From: Metabacillus_B sp050107715
GTDB taxonomy: Bacteria > Bacillota > Bacilli > Bacillales > Bacillaceae
Direction: 5' to 3'
Length of the DNA stretch: 64,000 bases
Assembly: GCF_050107715.1 (NCBI RefSeq)
Contig: NZ_JBNILN010000001.1
Span: 806,001-870,000, forward strand
Shown: positions 34,968-44,274 of the stretch, piece by piece
How positions within the stretch are numbered: position 1 is the first letter of the stretch
Layout of the letters: each line of letters opens with the position of its first letter
The notes under the pieces: model-generated
Told to the model about the DNA's origin: nothing
Databases searched by the model: none
What the model saw: the letters and a program-made list of their open reading frames with translations, nothing else
Translations under genes and position numbers: made by a program

Positions 34968-35438
34968 TTAATCTCTGCCTCTCGCTGCCTGCGTATCCCG
35001 GATGTTTTTCTGGATGGTGACCGCTGAAAAGACACTGAGCACAAAAGCCATCGCGTAGAATCCTTTTTCACTTAATGCAATGCTTCCCGCGTTATAAAGA
35101 CCGATCGCCATCAGCGCAACAGCCGTGATCAGCGCAAACCAGCTGAGCCCGTAATAGATGCCTGAAACCGGAATATCCTCGTCCTTGTCCCTTACCGCCT
35201 TCTGCAGGGAAACCGCTGCATACAAGCCGAAGATCAATACAGCAAAATAATAGCCCTTCTCATTCAGCTGCATTCCCGCATTAAACAGTCCGATCAAATA
35301 GGCCGCAACGCCTACCACCAGCGCTGACCAGCTCGCCCCTTTAAAAGCCGCCGTCGGTTCGCCTTCTTTTCGTTCCGGCTTCCTCTTAGGTCTGGGCTCC
35401 TCGCCCACCATCAACGGATTTTCATTGTACTCAGACAT
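34968..35438 (-). CDS. YiaA/YiaB-domain inner membrane protein
   Basis: A 156-residue membrane protein with a charged 30-residue N-terminal tail and two copies of the YiaAB two-helix unit. The first includes GASWSALVVGVAAYLIGLFNAG and EKGYYFAVLIFGLYAAVSLQK; the second has LSWFALITAVALMAIGLYNAG and EKGFYAMAFVLSVFSAVTIQK. Four membrane helices result. The function of the family is not established. It sits just upstream of the TerD-like gene on the same strand but has its own terminator. Confidence 0.8.
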   Translation of the reverse strand: MSEYNENPLMVGEEPRPKRKPERKEGEPTAAFKGASWSALVVGVAAYLIGLFNAGMQLNEKGYYFAVLIFGLYAAVSLQKAVRDKDEDIPVSGIYYGLSWFALITAVALMAIGLYNAGSIALSEKGFYAMAFVLSVFSAVTIQKNIRDTQAARGRD

Positions 35439-35818
35439 GTGTCGCTCCCCTTTACGGTCATTTAGAATGAATGCTCATACCAAACCCATTATAGCAATTT
35501 TTTACATGTGGTGTTACTTTTGGGGGGGATTTTTATTCCGAGGAGTCTGATTTTCGACTTTTAAGGAATTGGAAATAAAAGACTGGTCTGGTCTCTCCAT
35601 AAATAACTTACTTGAATGAAAAAGCCTGCATGTCTCAGACCCTTTAACATACGGCCACTGGGGTTTTTTTTAACATGACAAAGTGTAAGGCTAACAACTC
35701 TGAACTGGTTGAATCTGTTTCTTGCTTATTCCAAAAATAGCATTTCTCCACACGGATTTTTTGGCGTTGTCCAATATTCTACTTATCTACGAGGTGCACT
35801 AATCAAAGAAAAACACCG

Positions 35819-36636
35819 ATGAAAACGCTAGAACGATTTAGTCAGTTTGTCGGAAGTACCTTTGCTTATTGGGTCATTTTGTTTGCGGTCGTAGCTTTTA
35901 TGCTGCCGGATGGATTTACTTGGATTGTTCCGTTTATTACCCCGCTGCTCGGAATCATTATGTTTGGTATGGGCCTGACGTTGTCAGCGACTGATTTTAA
36001 AGGCGTGGTAAAACGTCCCTTCGAGGTACTGACTGTTGTAGTCGCACAATTCCTAATCATGCCGTTGCTTGCCTTTGCTTTGGCAAAAGGGCTGCGATTG
36101 CCTCCAGAAGTAGCTGTCGGTGTTATTCTTGTAGGCTGCTGCCCTGGCGGAACGTCTTCTAACGTCATGACTTTTCTCGCCAAAGGAGATATTCCCTTAT
36201 CTGTAACAGCTACAGCAGCAACAACTGGACTCGCACAGATTGTGACACCTGCACTCATTCCCTGGTCTCAGCTGTGGCAATTATAGCCATCGTAGCAGCT
36301 GTCGTATCCAACAGTCAGGAGCAGATTGCACAGACTGGACTCGCAATCTTCGGTGTCGTAGTGCTGCATAATGTACTCGGCTTTCTACTCGGATTCGCCT
36401 TAGCTAAGCTTCTGCGAATGGATCTGTCCAAGGTCAAAACCACTGCCATTGAAGTGGGCATGCAAAACTCCGGGTTAGGTGCTCAGCTAGAAACAGCACA
36501 CATCTCCCCGCTGGCAGCTTTACCAAGCGCAATCTTCAGTGTCTGGCATAATATTTCAGGTTCTATTTTGGCTAATATCTTAACGAGGATGGGGACTGTT
36601 GAGAAAGAAACTGCACCTAAACGGCAGATATCCTAA
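35819..36636 (+). pseudogene. Bile acid:sodium symporter family protein, internal deletion and frameshift
   Basis: The first frame (35819-36286) encodes the N-terminal half with family motifs FGMGLTLSATDFKGVVKRP, GCCPGGTSSNVMTFLAKGDI and SVTATAATTGLAQIVTPALI. The second (from about 36260) encodes the C-terminal part, with AIVAAVVSNSQEQIAQTG, EVGMQNSGLG and SPLAALPSAIFSVWHNISG. About 60 residues expected between TPALI and AIIAIVAA are missing, and the join changes the frame. This is a deletion, so the transporter should be inactive. A terminator follows. Confidence 0.88.
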
Positions 36637-36640
36637 CGCA

Positions 36641-36676
36641 ATTAGCCATTCTCTTATTAGAGGATGGCTGATTTTC
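36641..36676 (+). terminator. Terminator after the symporter pseudogene
   Basis: AGCCATTCTC pairs with GAGGATGGCT, followed by TTTTCT. Confidence 0.7.
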
Positions 36677-36931
36677 TATTTGGGTCCCGGAATTTCTATT
36701 CTAAATCTTTCTCCCCATCACTGAACAAACTAGTGATCTAGGAAAATCCCCCTTATCATTTTTAAGTTTTAATGTTTTTTAGAAATAGGCTATCCACAGA
36801 ATATTTTTAATTTCCCAATGAAAAAATATCTGAATACAACCCCTAATAAGATTTATAAAATATGTGTTTCACGTGGAGCTAGGTGGGACCCTTCTAAAAC
36901 GGCAGTTATGAGACGGAATTAAATAAACCAG

Positions 36932-36960
36932 AAAAGAGGAAGACCCCCATCAAAGTCTTC
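36932..36960 (-). terminator. Terminator behind the aldehyde dehydrogenase remnant
   Basis: GAGGAAGAC and GTCTTCCTC around a ten-base loop, followed by TTTTCT on the minus strand. Confidence 0.7.
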
Positions 36961-36970
36961 CTCCCGCTTA

Positions 36971-37060
36971 TTATAAACCTAACGAAATATATTTCACTTC
37001 AAGGTATTCCTCAATACCGTGGTGTCCGCCCTCACGTCCAATTCCGCTTTGCTTAAGGAT
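36971..37060 (-). pseudogene. C-terminal remnant of an aldehyde (succinate-semialdehyde type) dehydrogenase
   Basis: About 30 codons read LKQSGIGREGGHHG and then IEEYLEVKYISLGL before a stop. This is the characteristic ending of GabD-type NAD(P)-dependent aldehyde dehydrogenases (about 480 residues). Everything upstream is missing, replaced by the 3' end of the 37137 gene region. The gene's own terminator survives behind it. The rest of 36680-36930 is AT-rich with nothing recognisable. Confidence 0.8.
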
Positions 37061-37076
37061 GCAAAAGCCTTATAAA

Positions 37077-37106
37077 TAAAAAGGACCTTGAATCTTAGGT
37101 CCTTTA
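37077..37106 (-). terminator. Terminator of the 37137 gene
   Basis: AAAGGACCT and AGGTCCTTT on the minus strand, followed by TTATTTAT. Confidence 0.8.
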
Positions 37107-37136
37107 CTACTAAAACAAGTTCTTAAACCTAATCCC

Positions 37137-37817
37137 CTAATAATTAAGTCTCTCCTCTATCTCATTCGTTGGAAAGTAATCCCCATATTCATTTGTTTCC
37201 TTCTCACTGCGATTCATGCTAATGGTGCCCACATTTAGGAAAGTAACGGTAAGGGTATCCCAGCCTGTATAGTATAAGAGCTCATCCGATAAATTGGTAT
37301 AATGGGAAACTGCCACATCTTCCGGAGAGCCCATCTCATATCCTGTTATGTCAGCTATTGCCTTTATCTCTCCATTCTCAAAGGAAAATTCACCACTCAA
37401 GTGATTCTCGACGATTTCTTTTATTTCTTCTTCTTTTATTTCTCCCTCTGATATTTGCAGTGCATCCAAGAGCTCAGCTTCCTTTTTAGCCTCAGCCTCA
37501 GCTTTTCGTTGCGCCTCTTGTTCCGCTTCTTCTGCTTTGGCTTCAGCTTCAGCCTCTGCTTTGGCTTCTGCTGCTTCTTTTTCTTTAAACCATGGAGCTG
37601 CTTCGTCTACCTGTTCCTGTAAGCTTTCATTCTTCTCTTCAAGGTCTTCCGCTGCTGCTGTTTTATCGATCAGCTGTTCTTCCAACCCGCTTATTTTCAC
37701 ACCTGCATTGTCCAGTTGTTCTTGGGAAGGACCAATGAATGAGCCAATAGCGAGAGCGATTACTGCAGTTAATACATATGTCCATTTACTTTTCAAAAAC
37801 TTAAATACGATATTCAA
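37137..37817 (-). CDS. Membrane-anchored coiled-coil protein, unknown
   Basis: A 226-residue protein with one N-terminal membrane helix (YVLTAVIALAIGSFIG, residues 14-29). A long coiled coil follows, ending in an Ala/Glu/Lys repeat region (EAAEAKAEAEAEAKAEEAEQEAQRKAEAEAKKEAE, residues about 81-115 in character). The C-terminal globular domain (residues 120-226) contains GEFSFENGEIKAIADI and LLYYTGWDTLTVTFLNVGTI. The N-terminus is inside and the bulk is expected outside. It is divergent from the Nhi-like defence gene, with 260 bp between them. Whether the two work together is unknown. Confidence 0.6.
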   Translation of the reverse strand: MNIVFKFLKSKWTYVLTAVIALAIGSFIGPSQEQLDNAGVKISGLEEQLIDKTAAAEDLEEKNESLQEQVDEAAPWFKEKEAAEAKAEAEAEAKAEEAEQEAQRKAEAEAKKEAELLDALQISEGEIKEEEIKEIVENHLSGEFSFENGEIKAIADITGYEMGSPEDVAVSHYTNLSDELLYYTGWDTLTVTFLNVGTISMNRSEKETNEYGDYFPTNEIEERLNY

Positions 37818-38076
37818 ATTCTATTTCCCCTTATCTTATTCCTAATTACGAACCTTAATTATTTTACCAGAAATATAGTTAAAAAGAACTATTTAATTGA
37901 TGTATTAACCTCAAGTCTGTAACTTTTGTGACAGTATAGAGGGGAGGCTGCTGATGTGGAACTTTAGAATAATATTAATGGAACGTACCGAAACTTACAT
38001 AATATTGAATCAAGACTCTACTATCTTCAATAAAATGCTAAAATAAAAGGCATATAATTCAAAGAGGTGGCACTAT

Positions 38077-40008
38077 TTGATCATTTACGAAGCTACAAAG
38101 ACCGAATTTATATCGGATGTGACGAACGAGCTTCTCGTTGAACGTCTTTATGAGTCTTATCAAAATAAGATTGGCCGTACTTCTAAAAGTGAAATCAACT
38201 CATGGGAGAACTCTCTTCACCGCATGTCCAATGTGATGCAAGATGATGAGATTCCGGATGATACATCAGTTGCAATAGAGTTTAAGATTCCGAATACCTC
38301 GAAACGGGTCGACTTTCTTATAGCTGGCCATGATGGCGCTCAGGATCATGTTGTCATTGTCGAGCTAAAGCAATGGTCGGAGGTTGAGAAAGTAACGTCT
38401 AAGGATGCTCTTGTTTCAACCTACCTTGGGGGGAGTATGAGAACGGTAACGCATCCATCCTATCAAGCCTGGTCATACGCTGCTTTAATTGAAGATTTTA
38501 ACCAGAATGTACAAGACCAGCATATTGCGTTAAACCCATGTGCCTATTTGCATAATTATCGAAAAGCAGAAAATGACCCATTGATGGATGCTCACTACTC
38601 AGACCATCTGGCCAAAGCACCTGTTTTTGCAAAAGGAGAGATCCAGCAATTAAGAAATTTTATCAAGAAGTACGTACGTTACGGTGATCATAACCAGCTG
38701 ATCTATCAGATTGAGCGCGGTAAAATCCGCCCTTCGAAGTCGCTGCAGGATTCTCTTGCAAGTTTATTAAAAGGCAATCAGGAATTTGTGCTCATAGATG
38801 AACAAAAAGTGTTTTATGAAGACGCCTATTACTTAGCGCTTGATAGTATAAAGGCCAATCAGAAGACTGTAATGGTATTCGAAGGAGGACCGGGGACCGG
38901 GAAATCCGTGATGGCAGTAAACCTTCTTGTGAATCTAATTAGTGAGGGTTTAACTGCACTCTATGTTTCGAAAAATTCAGCCCCCCGGAATGTGTATGCT
39001 TCCAAATTAAAAGGAACGATGAAGAAAACGCAGATTGATAACCTATTTAAAGGATCCGGCAGTTTCTATGAATCTGAAAAGAATGAATTAGATGTGCTCA
39101 TCATTGATGAGGCACATCGTTTGAATGAAAAGTCCGGATTATTCAGCAATCTGGGCGAAAATCAGATCAAAGAAGTTATTCATTCATCAACATTTACCGT
39201 GTTCTTTATTGACGAAAACCAAAAAGTCACGTTAAAAGACATTGGCAGTATCGATCTGATTAAAAAGTATGCAAAGGAATTAAATGCTGAATTTGTCCAG
39301 GGAAAGCTTTCTTCTCAATTCCGATGTGATGGTTCTGATGCGTATATCGCCTGGCTGGATGATGTGCTTCAAATCAGGAAAACAGCCAACGCCAACGACA
39401 GAGGCGTGGATTATGACTTCAGAGTGTTCGATGACCCGAATGAAATGCTGAGGGAAATAGAAGAGTTAAATAAGAAGAACAATAAATCACGCATGCTTGC
39501 CGGCTACTGCTGGGAGTGGCCAAAAAACGGCCGTTCAAATACACTCCAGAAAGATATCGAAATCCCAGAGCACAATTTCCAAATCAGCTGGAACCTCTCC
39601 GATAGCATCTGGGCAATCGAGCAGGACTCCGTCTCTGAAGCAGGCTGCATCCACACATCCCAAGGACTTGAATTTGATTATGTTGGAGTCATCATCGGTC
39701 CTGATCTTCTCTATCAGGAGGACCAGATCAAGACAGACTACACAAAACGCGCTAGAACGGACCAGTCTCTTAAAGGAATTAAAACAATAGCAAAAGAAAA
39801 TCCAGAAAAAGCCCAAGCACTAGCGGACCAAATCATAAGAAATACATACCGAACACTCATGACTCGAGGACAGAAGGGATGCTTTATCTTCTGTACGGAT
39901 CCAGAATTGAATGGGTATTTTAGAGAACGGCTTAATAAATCTGTTTCTTATCAGGATTTGTCACCTCGTCAGGAAGAAGTGGCTGCGGAGAGTCGGAGTG
40001 AATATTAA
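38077..40008 (+). CDS. Nuclease-helicase with PD-(D/E)xK and DUF2075 domains, Nhi-like antiphage protein
   Basis: A 643-residue protein from TTG 38077, with AGAGGTGG eight bases upstream. The N-terminal domain has the PD-(D/E)xK pattern: D79 in KRVDFLIAG, then E96-x-K98 in VIVELKQW, and Q130. The C-terminal two-thirds is a DUF2075 (Schlafen group 3-like) superfamily 1 helicase: Walker A GGPGTGKS (270-277), Walker B LIIDEAH (341-347), SSQFRCDGSDAY, HTSQGLEFDYVGVIIG and TLMTRGQKG. This nuclease-plus-helicase layout and size match Nhi, a single-protein phage defence factor of Staphylococcus epidermidis, as I recall it. Neighbouring SBD-HNH and Argonaute genes support a defence role. Confidence 0.82.
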   Translation: MIIYEATKTEFISDVTNELLVERLYESYQNKIGRTSKSEINSWENSLHRMSNVMQDDEIPDDTSVAIEFKIPNTSKRVDFLIAGHDGAQDHVVIVELKQWSEVEKVTSKDALVSTYLGGSMRTVTHPSYQAWSYAALIEDFNQNVQDQHIALNPCAYLHNYRKAENDPLMDAHYSDHLAKAPVFAKGEIQQLRNFIKKYVRYGDHNQLIYQIERGKIRPSKSLQDSLASLLKGNQEFVLIDEQKVFYEDAYYLALDSIKANQKTVMVFEGGPGTGKSVMAVNLLVNLISEGLTALYVSKNSAPRNVYASKLKGTMKKTQIDNLFKGSGSFYESEKNELDVLIIDEAHRLNEKSGLFSNLGENQIKEVIHSSTFTVFFIDENQKVTLKDIGSIDLIKKYAKELNAEFVQGKLSSQFRCDGSDAYIAWLDDVLQIRKTANANDRGVDYDFRVFDDPNEMLREIEELNKKNNKSRMLAGYCWEWPKNGRSNTLQKDIEIPEHNFQISWNLSDSIWAIEQDSVSEAGCIHTSQGLEFDYVGVIIGPDLLYQEDQIKTDYTKRARTDQSLKGIKTIAKENPEKAQALADQIIRNTYRTLMTRGQKGCFIFCTDPELNGYFRERLNKSVSYQDLSPRQEEVAAESRSEY

Positions 40009-40189
40009 TGAAGTTTCTTCGCTTTTCGGGCAGATTCTAACAATTTTAATCGGTAAGTAAGGGAAATAGATGAGTGAATATTCGGAAGATAGTCGGAGTG
40101 GGGAATGGCCTGTCATGCTCCTTTCTCAATATGTTTTGAGCAGTGACAGGCATTACTTGATCAAAGTGTGTTAGGTAATCCTGATTTTA

Positions 40190-41068
40190 TTAATTCACAT
40201 AAATATTATCGTTATGCCATTCTAAAAATTGGTCTTCTGGTGAAACCTTCCTGATTCCATAGATAAAACTTCCATCCAGTTGCTCTAAGATGCTGATACT
40301 GGAATGATCTTGTGCAACAAATTTAGAAGATACTTTTATTTCTAATGTTTTGGGCTTAACAGTTATAACTCCTCTATCAAAAGCCCAGTGATGTACTTTA
40401 CATAAAGCAATACCATTACTTAATTCACTTGGTCCTCCATATGCATGCCAATGAACATGTGCTGCATCAATGCCAAAAGGAATGTTGTTAAATACCGATG
40501 AAAAACCACAGATACAACATCTATATCTATAATTTGCTAAAACCTCTTTAGCAAAATTTGAATTTCTTTTTTTTGAACGAACTTCTCCATAAAATAATTG
40601 GAGATGATTCCTAATGTCTGATTGGATAGTTTCTGGCCAAAATTTTTCTAGTATATATTGAACTAACTTTGCCCTAGAACTAATATCTGATTTGAGTAAC
40701 GAATACATTGATGGTTCGAAATATCCATACGTTTCAGGCTCTCTTAATATACTTTTGGATAAAGTTTTCTTACTACTGTATTCAACACCATAAGGAACAT
40801 TAATGTCCCAAATAATTGAGCTATTTAGATGATGAAACGGTTGTTCAGGCGCAGTCTTTTTAATCGAGCGTCCACCGAAATTTCTTATTAATAAGTCAAG
40901 GTCTCGTTCAATATCTATAAATTTAAAAGTATTTTCATTCGCTTTACCCTCTTCTATACGTGAAATTAATAACAAGATTAACAAAGGCTTTTTTAGGGAA
41001 GATCCTATTTGTTTTTGTTTATGAAGTTTTATTTTATCTATCTCGGCTATTATATCTTCAAAGTTCAT
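40190..41068 (-). CDS. SBD-HNH endonuclease, phosphorothioate-DNA-dependent (ScoMcrA-like, type IV)
   Basis: A 292-residue protein. The N-terminal half looks like the sulfur-binding domain of ScoMcrA-type enzymes: KKPLLILLLISRIEEGKANENTFKF, a long helix, then PEQPFHHLNSSIIWDI. The C-terminal HNH domain has two Cys pairs (C184/C187 and C223/H226) and the motif DAAHVHWHAYGG (H204, H206, H208), then N218 and HHWAFDRG (D231). The family cuts DNA carrying phosphorothioate or related modifications, restricting foreign modified DNA. No dnd modification genes are seen here, so the enzyme would act as a stand-alone type IV system. It is followed by the Argonaute gene upstream on the same strand, 185 bp away. 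Confidence 0.82.
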   Translation of the reverse strand: MNFEDIIAEIDKIKLHKQKQIGSSLKKPLLILLLISRIEEGKANENTFKFIDIERDLDLLIRNFGGRSIKKTAPEQPFHHLNSSIIWDINVPYGVEYSSKKTLSKSILREPETYGYFEPSMYSLLKSDISSRAKLVQYILEKFWPETIQSDIRNHLQLFYGEVRSKKRNSNFAKEVLANYRYRCCICGFSSVFNNIPFGIDAAHVHWHAYGGPSELSNGIALCKVHHWAFDRGVITVKPKTLEIKVSSKFVAQDHSSISILEQLDGSFIYGIRKVSPEDQFLEWHNDNIYVN

Positions 41069-41253
41069 ACTCTCCTCCTTTAAAGATTACTAACGACAAA
41101 TGAATCGACAATATGGCTTTTATAATCAGAGGGAATATCTTAAATATCACAGATTTTACGAAATATCTACCGTTGCCAATATCTAAGACTTAAGGAGCAG
41201 TCTCTTAAGTATGGGCTGCACCTTTCTCACTAACAGTTTATTAATTGTATTTA

Positions 41254-43386
41254 CTACACAAAAGGAAGTGCTTCTTCATGTCTAGTACTTGGATGCAGCA
41301 ATCCACGATTATGGAAGGTAGAGCTCAAATCTGCATAGTGAGTTGTGATTGGCAGCCTAGTCTTTAGCATGGAATGGATATGCATATAGGATAGCTTGTA
41401 TACATCAGACATAATTTGATCGAAGTCAAGCTGATTTGTTTTCTGAACTACTTTAACAACTCTAGCCATCCCTACAAATTCTTTAGGAGAGGTAGAGCAC
41501 AGATACCCCATTTTGTCTTTCTTGTAATACATGCTTTGTTCTGTTATCCATTTACCATTATCATAAGTAGCCATCCGACGATTCACATTTTTTAAAACTT
41601 CAACATAATCGAATGCAATTCCCATTCTCGAAAGCTTTTCTGCAATAAAAACTAAATCTTCCCGGCAAAAGCCGTCTCGATGAAACGTAATATGCATCGG
41701 CGTTTCACCATACCGCTCCTTATAGGAGTGAATAGTATCGTATAGAATCTCTTCTATAGTTCCCATACTTATTCTTTCCCCTGCCTCATTAGTTGATAAA
41801 GATTTCTGCTTTATCATTGTACCGTCCTTACCAATAATCTGTATGATTCCTGACGCATGTTTACCGTCTTCGTGACTAACATCTAAACCGATGAAGCAAT
41901 CAGAATTAAGATTTTCACCCAGCACCCATGGCTGCAAGCCTGATTTTACGTATATTCCTAAGAGAATATTGTAAATAGTATAAAGCGATTTAGACCTATC
42001 CAAAAGGGCATTAGAAAACGATACGAATTGAGTGACAATATCCTGTTTTCCGCCAAATTCTCTTTTAACTATTTTGTATGCATGATTTATTGTCTGTTCA
42101 GAAGCAATGACAACTACGGTTCCATTAAAATATTTGGCTATGGACTTTAATTTATATCCTAAGTCAGCAGAGCTTAAAAAATTCTGTTCTAGCTGACCAC
42201 GGAGTTCTCGTGGTTTTCCTGAAACAATTAGATTTACACCCATTTTTGAAGATTCCTGTGTCAATAGCTTGATAAAATCTCCCACATTAGCCCTCATGTT
42301 TTCGTTTTTCTGCAATAGCGGATCAACAAAGAAACTGACATGGGCTTCTTTCCCCTTATAAATACCGCCTTTTCGTAATCCTTCATTAAGTTTGCTGGTC
42401 GTACACTCGTTACCGAACCTTAGCAAAGGTGCATTCGCATTCTTCACTTCATACCCTAAATTTACTGCCCTTACATTTTCTTTTGGGAAGTTTAGCATTG
42501 GCAACTTCTGTAGTATTTCATGGGTTTCTTTAAAAAGTTCCTGCATCTTTTCTGAGGGTTTCATTTTAATTGCTTTAGAAGCAATTTTACTTAAATGGGT
42601 AGGTAAAGAGTCAAACGAGCAGCTTAGTTTTAACAGATGAGGTAAATATGGAAATATCGCACCCGCTTTGTTCTTCACATGCACAATCATAGAAGCTGCA
42701 TCAACACCAACAAGCTTTTTTGGTTCACCTTTTCGTCCATAGTAATTAATCACAGACTCTTTCAAGTAAGGACTTTCATCTCCAGCTTTGTAAGGTGCTA
42801 TTTCTAGAAATTCATATTCATGTGTTTTTGGGTTGTTCACATCAACTACTGAAGTACCTTTTAAAATAAAAGATTCGTTAAGATTTAGCAGTTTTAAAAG
42901 ATTATCTCGGTATTCAAAACGGTGGATATAATCAAATCCAACGAAAATTTCTCCATTTTCACCTACTTCTACATTAATTTGAATAGCTGGATAGATTAAT
43001 AACTCCTCTGTGTTAATCGGTTTGGTCCTTTTTAATCGAAAAGCTCCTCGATCCATTACATGAGTTAATCGTGAACGCTGCTCTAATTCCTTTTTAACCA
43101 GTCTCTCTAATAATTTTCTTTCATAAGCTTTATCTAAGCAAATAGGGCGTGCTTCATATTTTATGTATTCATACTTGTCCCAAGAGTTTATCTCTGAAAA
43201 TGATGCTAGATACTGTTCGAAGAAGACAATAGTTTGATAATTATTTCGTTTACTCAATTCATATGATATTTGTCCTCCCAGTGAGTATCTGTTTTCTTCG
43301 GTTGATAATGGAATAGTGTATAAATGAATAAGTAAAGAAGAAGCATTGTTGGAAGTTAGCCATTCAGAAAAATAATATTGATTCAT
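41254..43386 (-). CDS. Long prokaryotic Argonaute with complete catalytic tetrad
   Basis: A 710-residue Argonaute from ATG 43386 (MNQYYFSEW), with AAGGGG nine bases upstream; the frame opens at 43449 but only this ATG has a ribosome site. N and PAZ-like regions fill residues 1-320. The MID domain has a YK-type 5'-phosphate pocket (AYKIVKREFGG, with the later Lys in GIYVKSG). The PIWI domain has all four catalytic acids: D502 (IGLDVSHEDG), E537 (NEAGERI), D571 (FHRDGF) and D686 (HYADLSS). It should therefore be a guide-dependent nuclease of the long-A group, close to mesophilic enzymes such as that of Kurthia. In other hosts these attack plasmid and phage DNA. An IS21 element separates it from its likely original promoter region. 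Confidence 0.95.
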   Translation of the reverse strand: MNQYYFSEWLTSNNASSLLIHLYTIPLSTEENRYSLGGQISYELSKRNNYQTIVFFEQYLASFSEINSWDKYEYIKYEARPICLDKAYERKLLERLVKKELEQRSRLTHVMDRGAFRLKRTKPINTEELLIYPAIQINVEVGENGEIFVGFDYIHRFEYRDNLLKLLNLNESFILKGTSVVDVNNPKTHEYEFLEIAPYKAGDESPYLKESVINYYGRKGEPKKLVGVDAASMIVHVKNKAGAIFPYLPHLLKLSCSFDSLPTHLSKIASKAIKMKPSEKMQELFKETHEILQKLPMLNFPKENVRAVNLGYEVKNANAPLLRFGNECTTSKLNEGLRKGGIYKGKEAHVSFFVDPLLQKNENMRANVGDFIKLLTQESSKMGVNLIVSGKPRELRGQLEQNFLSSADLGYKLKSIAKYFNGTVVVIASEQTINHAYKIVKREFGGKQDIVTQFVSFSNALLDRSKSLYTIYNILLGIYVKSGLQPWVLGENLNSDCFIGLDVSHEDGKHASGIIQIIGKDGTMIKQKSLSTNEAGERISMGTIEEILYDTIHSYKERYGETPMHITFHRDGFCREDLVFIAEKLSRMGIAFDYVEVLKNVNRRMATYDNGKWITEQSMYYKKDKMGYLCSTSPKEFVGMARVVKVVQKTNQLDFDQIMSDVYKLSYMHIHSMLKTRLPITTHYADLSSTFHNRGLLHPSTRHEEALPFV

Positions 43387-43506
43387 TTTTATTCCCCTTT
43401 TTGATAATGATGGTTTTGAAAATACCAGTAGGCAAGATTTGTGCAACAAATACGTCTAGTTGTGTAGACGTCAAGTTGAATTTTACACTTTTTGCTCATT
43501 TCCTTT

Positions 43507-44274
43507 TTACACTTTTGCTGAAAAGATACTTTTCCGATTTTTCATTCGATGACTTTCTTCATCTTCTTGCCCATGAATGACTTCTACACGATGAAGTAAT
43601 CGATCCAAAATGGCTGTTGTTATGCCTTGGTCCCCAATTAAATTCCCCCATTCATCCGGACTCTTATTGGAGGTTAGGACGATCGAACTTCGTTCGTATA
43701 AATGATTGATCAAATGAAAGAATAGGTTTGCTTCTCTATGATCCATTGCCATATACATCAAGTCATCGATAATGACCAAGTCTGCACTTCTGAGTCTCTT
43801 AAGCTGCACCTTTGACTTGTTTAAATATTCCTCTGTTTTTAAGAGCTGGATAAGCTCCCCCATCGTAACGAAGTACACATGAAATCCTCTTTGAACGGCT
43901 TCAAGTCCCAGTCCAACTGCGATAAAAGTTTTCCCAATGCCTGGCGGACCTAAAAGGATTAGATTGTACTGCTGCTCCAGCCAGTTCAATTCCCTAAGTT
44001 GGTTCAACTGACGGGCAGTCAACACATTTTGTCCTTCCAATTCGAATTCCTTTAACGATTTCACAAAGGGAAAGCGAGCCCATTTCATTCTTTTCTCTAG
44101 ACTTTTGGCTTCTCGTTTGACCAATTCATACCGGGTAATGGACTCTAAAAACTCCAGGTAGGTCCATGATGCCTTTTCAGCTTCGCGGAGAAGCCTTGGC
44201 AGCTCCTCCGCAGTTTCTGCTAAACGTAACTGACGAAATTGATCCTGCAGTTCATTCACTGTTTTATTCATCAT
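43507..44274 (-). CDS. istB: IS21 helper ATPase IstB
   Basis: AAA+ ATPase of 255 residues related to DnaC that assists IstA during transposition. Walker A is GPPGIGKT and Walker B is LVIIDDLMY, followed by the sensor region SSIVLTSNKSPDEWG. The length is standard. Its start overlaps the istA stop in ATGA, so the two are translationally coupled. There is no frameshift, so the element may be active. Confidence 0.95.
   Translation of the reverse strand: MMNKTVNELQDQFRQLRLAETAEELPRLLREAEKASWTYLEFLESITRYELVKREAKSLEKRMKWARFPFVKSLKEFELEGQNVLTARQLNQLRELNWLEQQYNLILLGPPGIGKTFIAVGLGLEAVQRGFHVYFVTMGELIQLLKTEEYLNKSKVQLKRLRSADLVIIDDLMYMAMDHREANLFFHLINHLYERSSIVLTSNKSPDEWGNLIGDQGITTAILDRLLHRVEVIHGQEDEESHRMKNRKSIFSAKV

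Noticed and set aside
36870..36887. Second parS site (TGTTTCACGTGGAGCT)
   Set aside because: Only 13 of 16 bases match, with the right half broken; likely chance.
43387..43449. N-terminal extension of the Argonaute to 43449
   Set aside because: No Shine-Dalgarno site precedes the upstream ATG, and the extension runs towards the IS21 end, while ATG 43386 has AAGGGG at good spacing.
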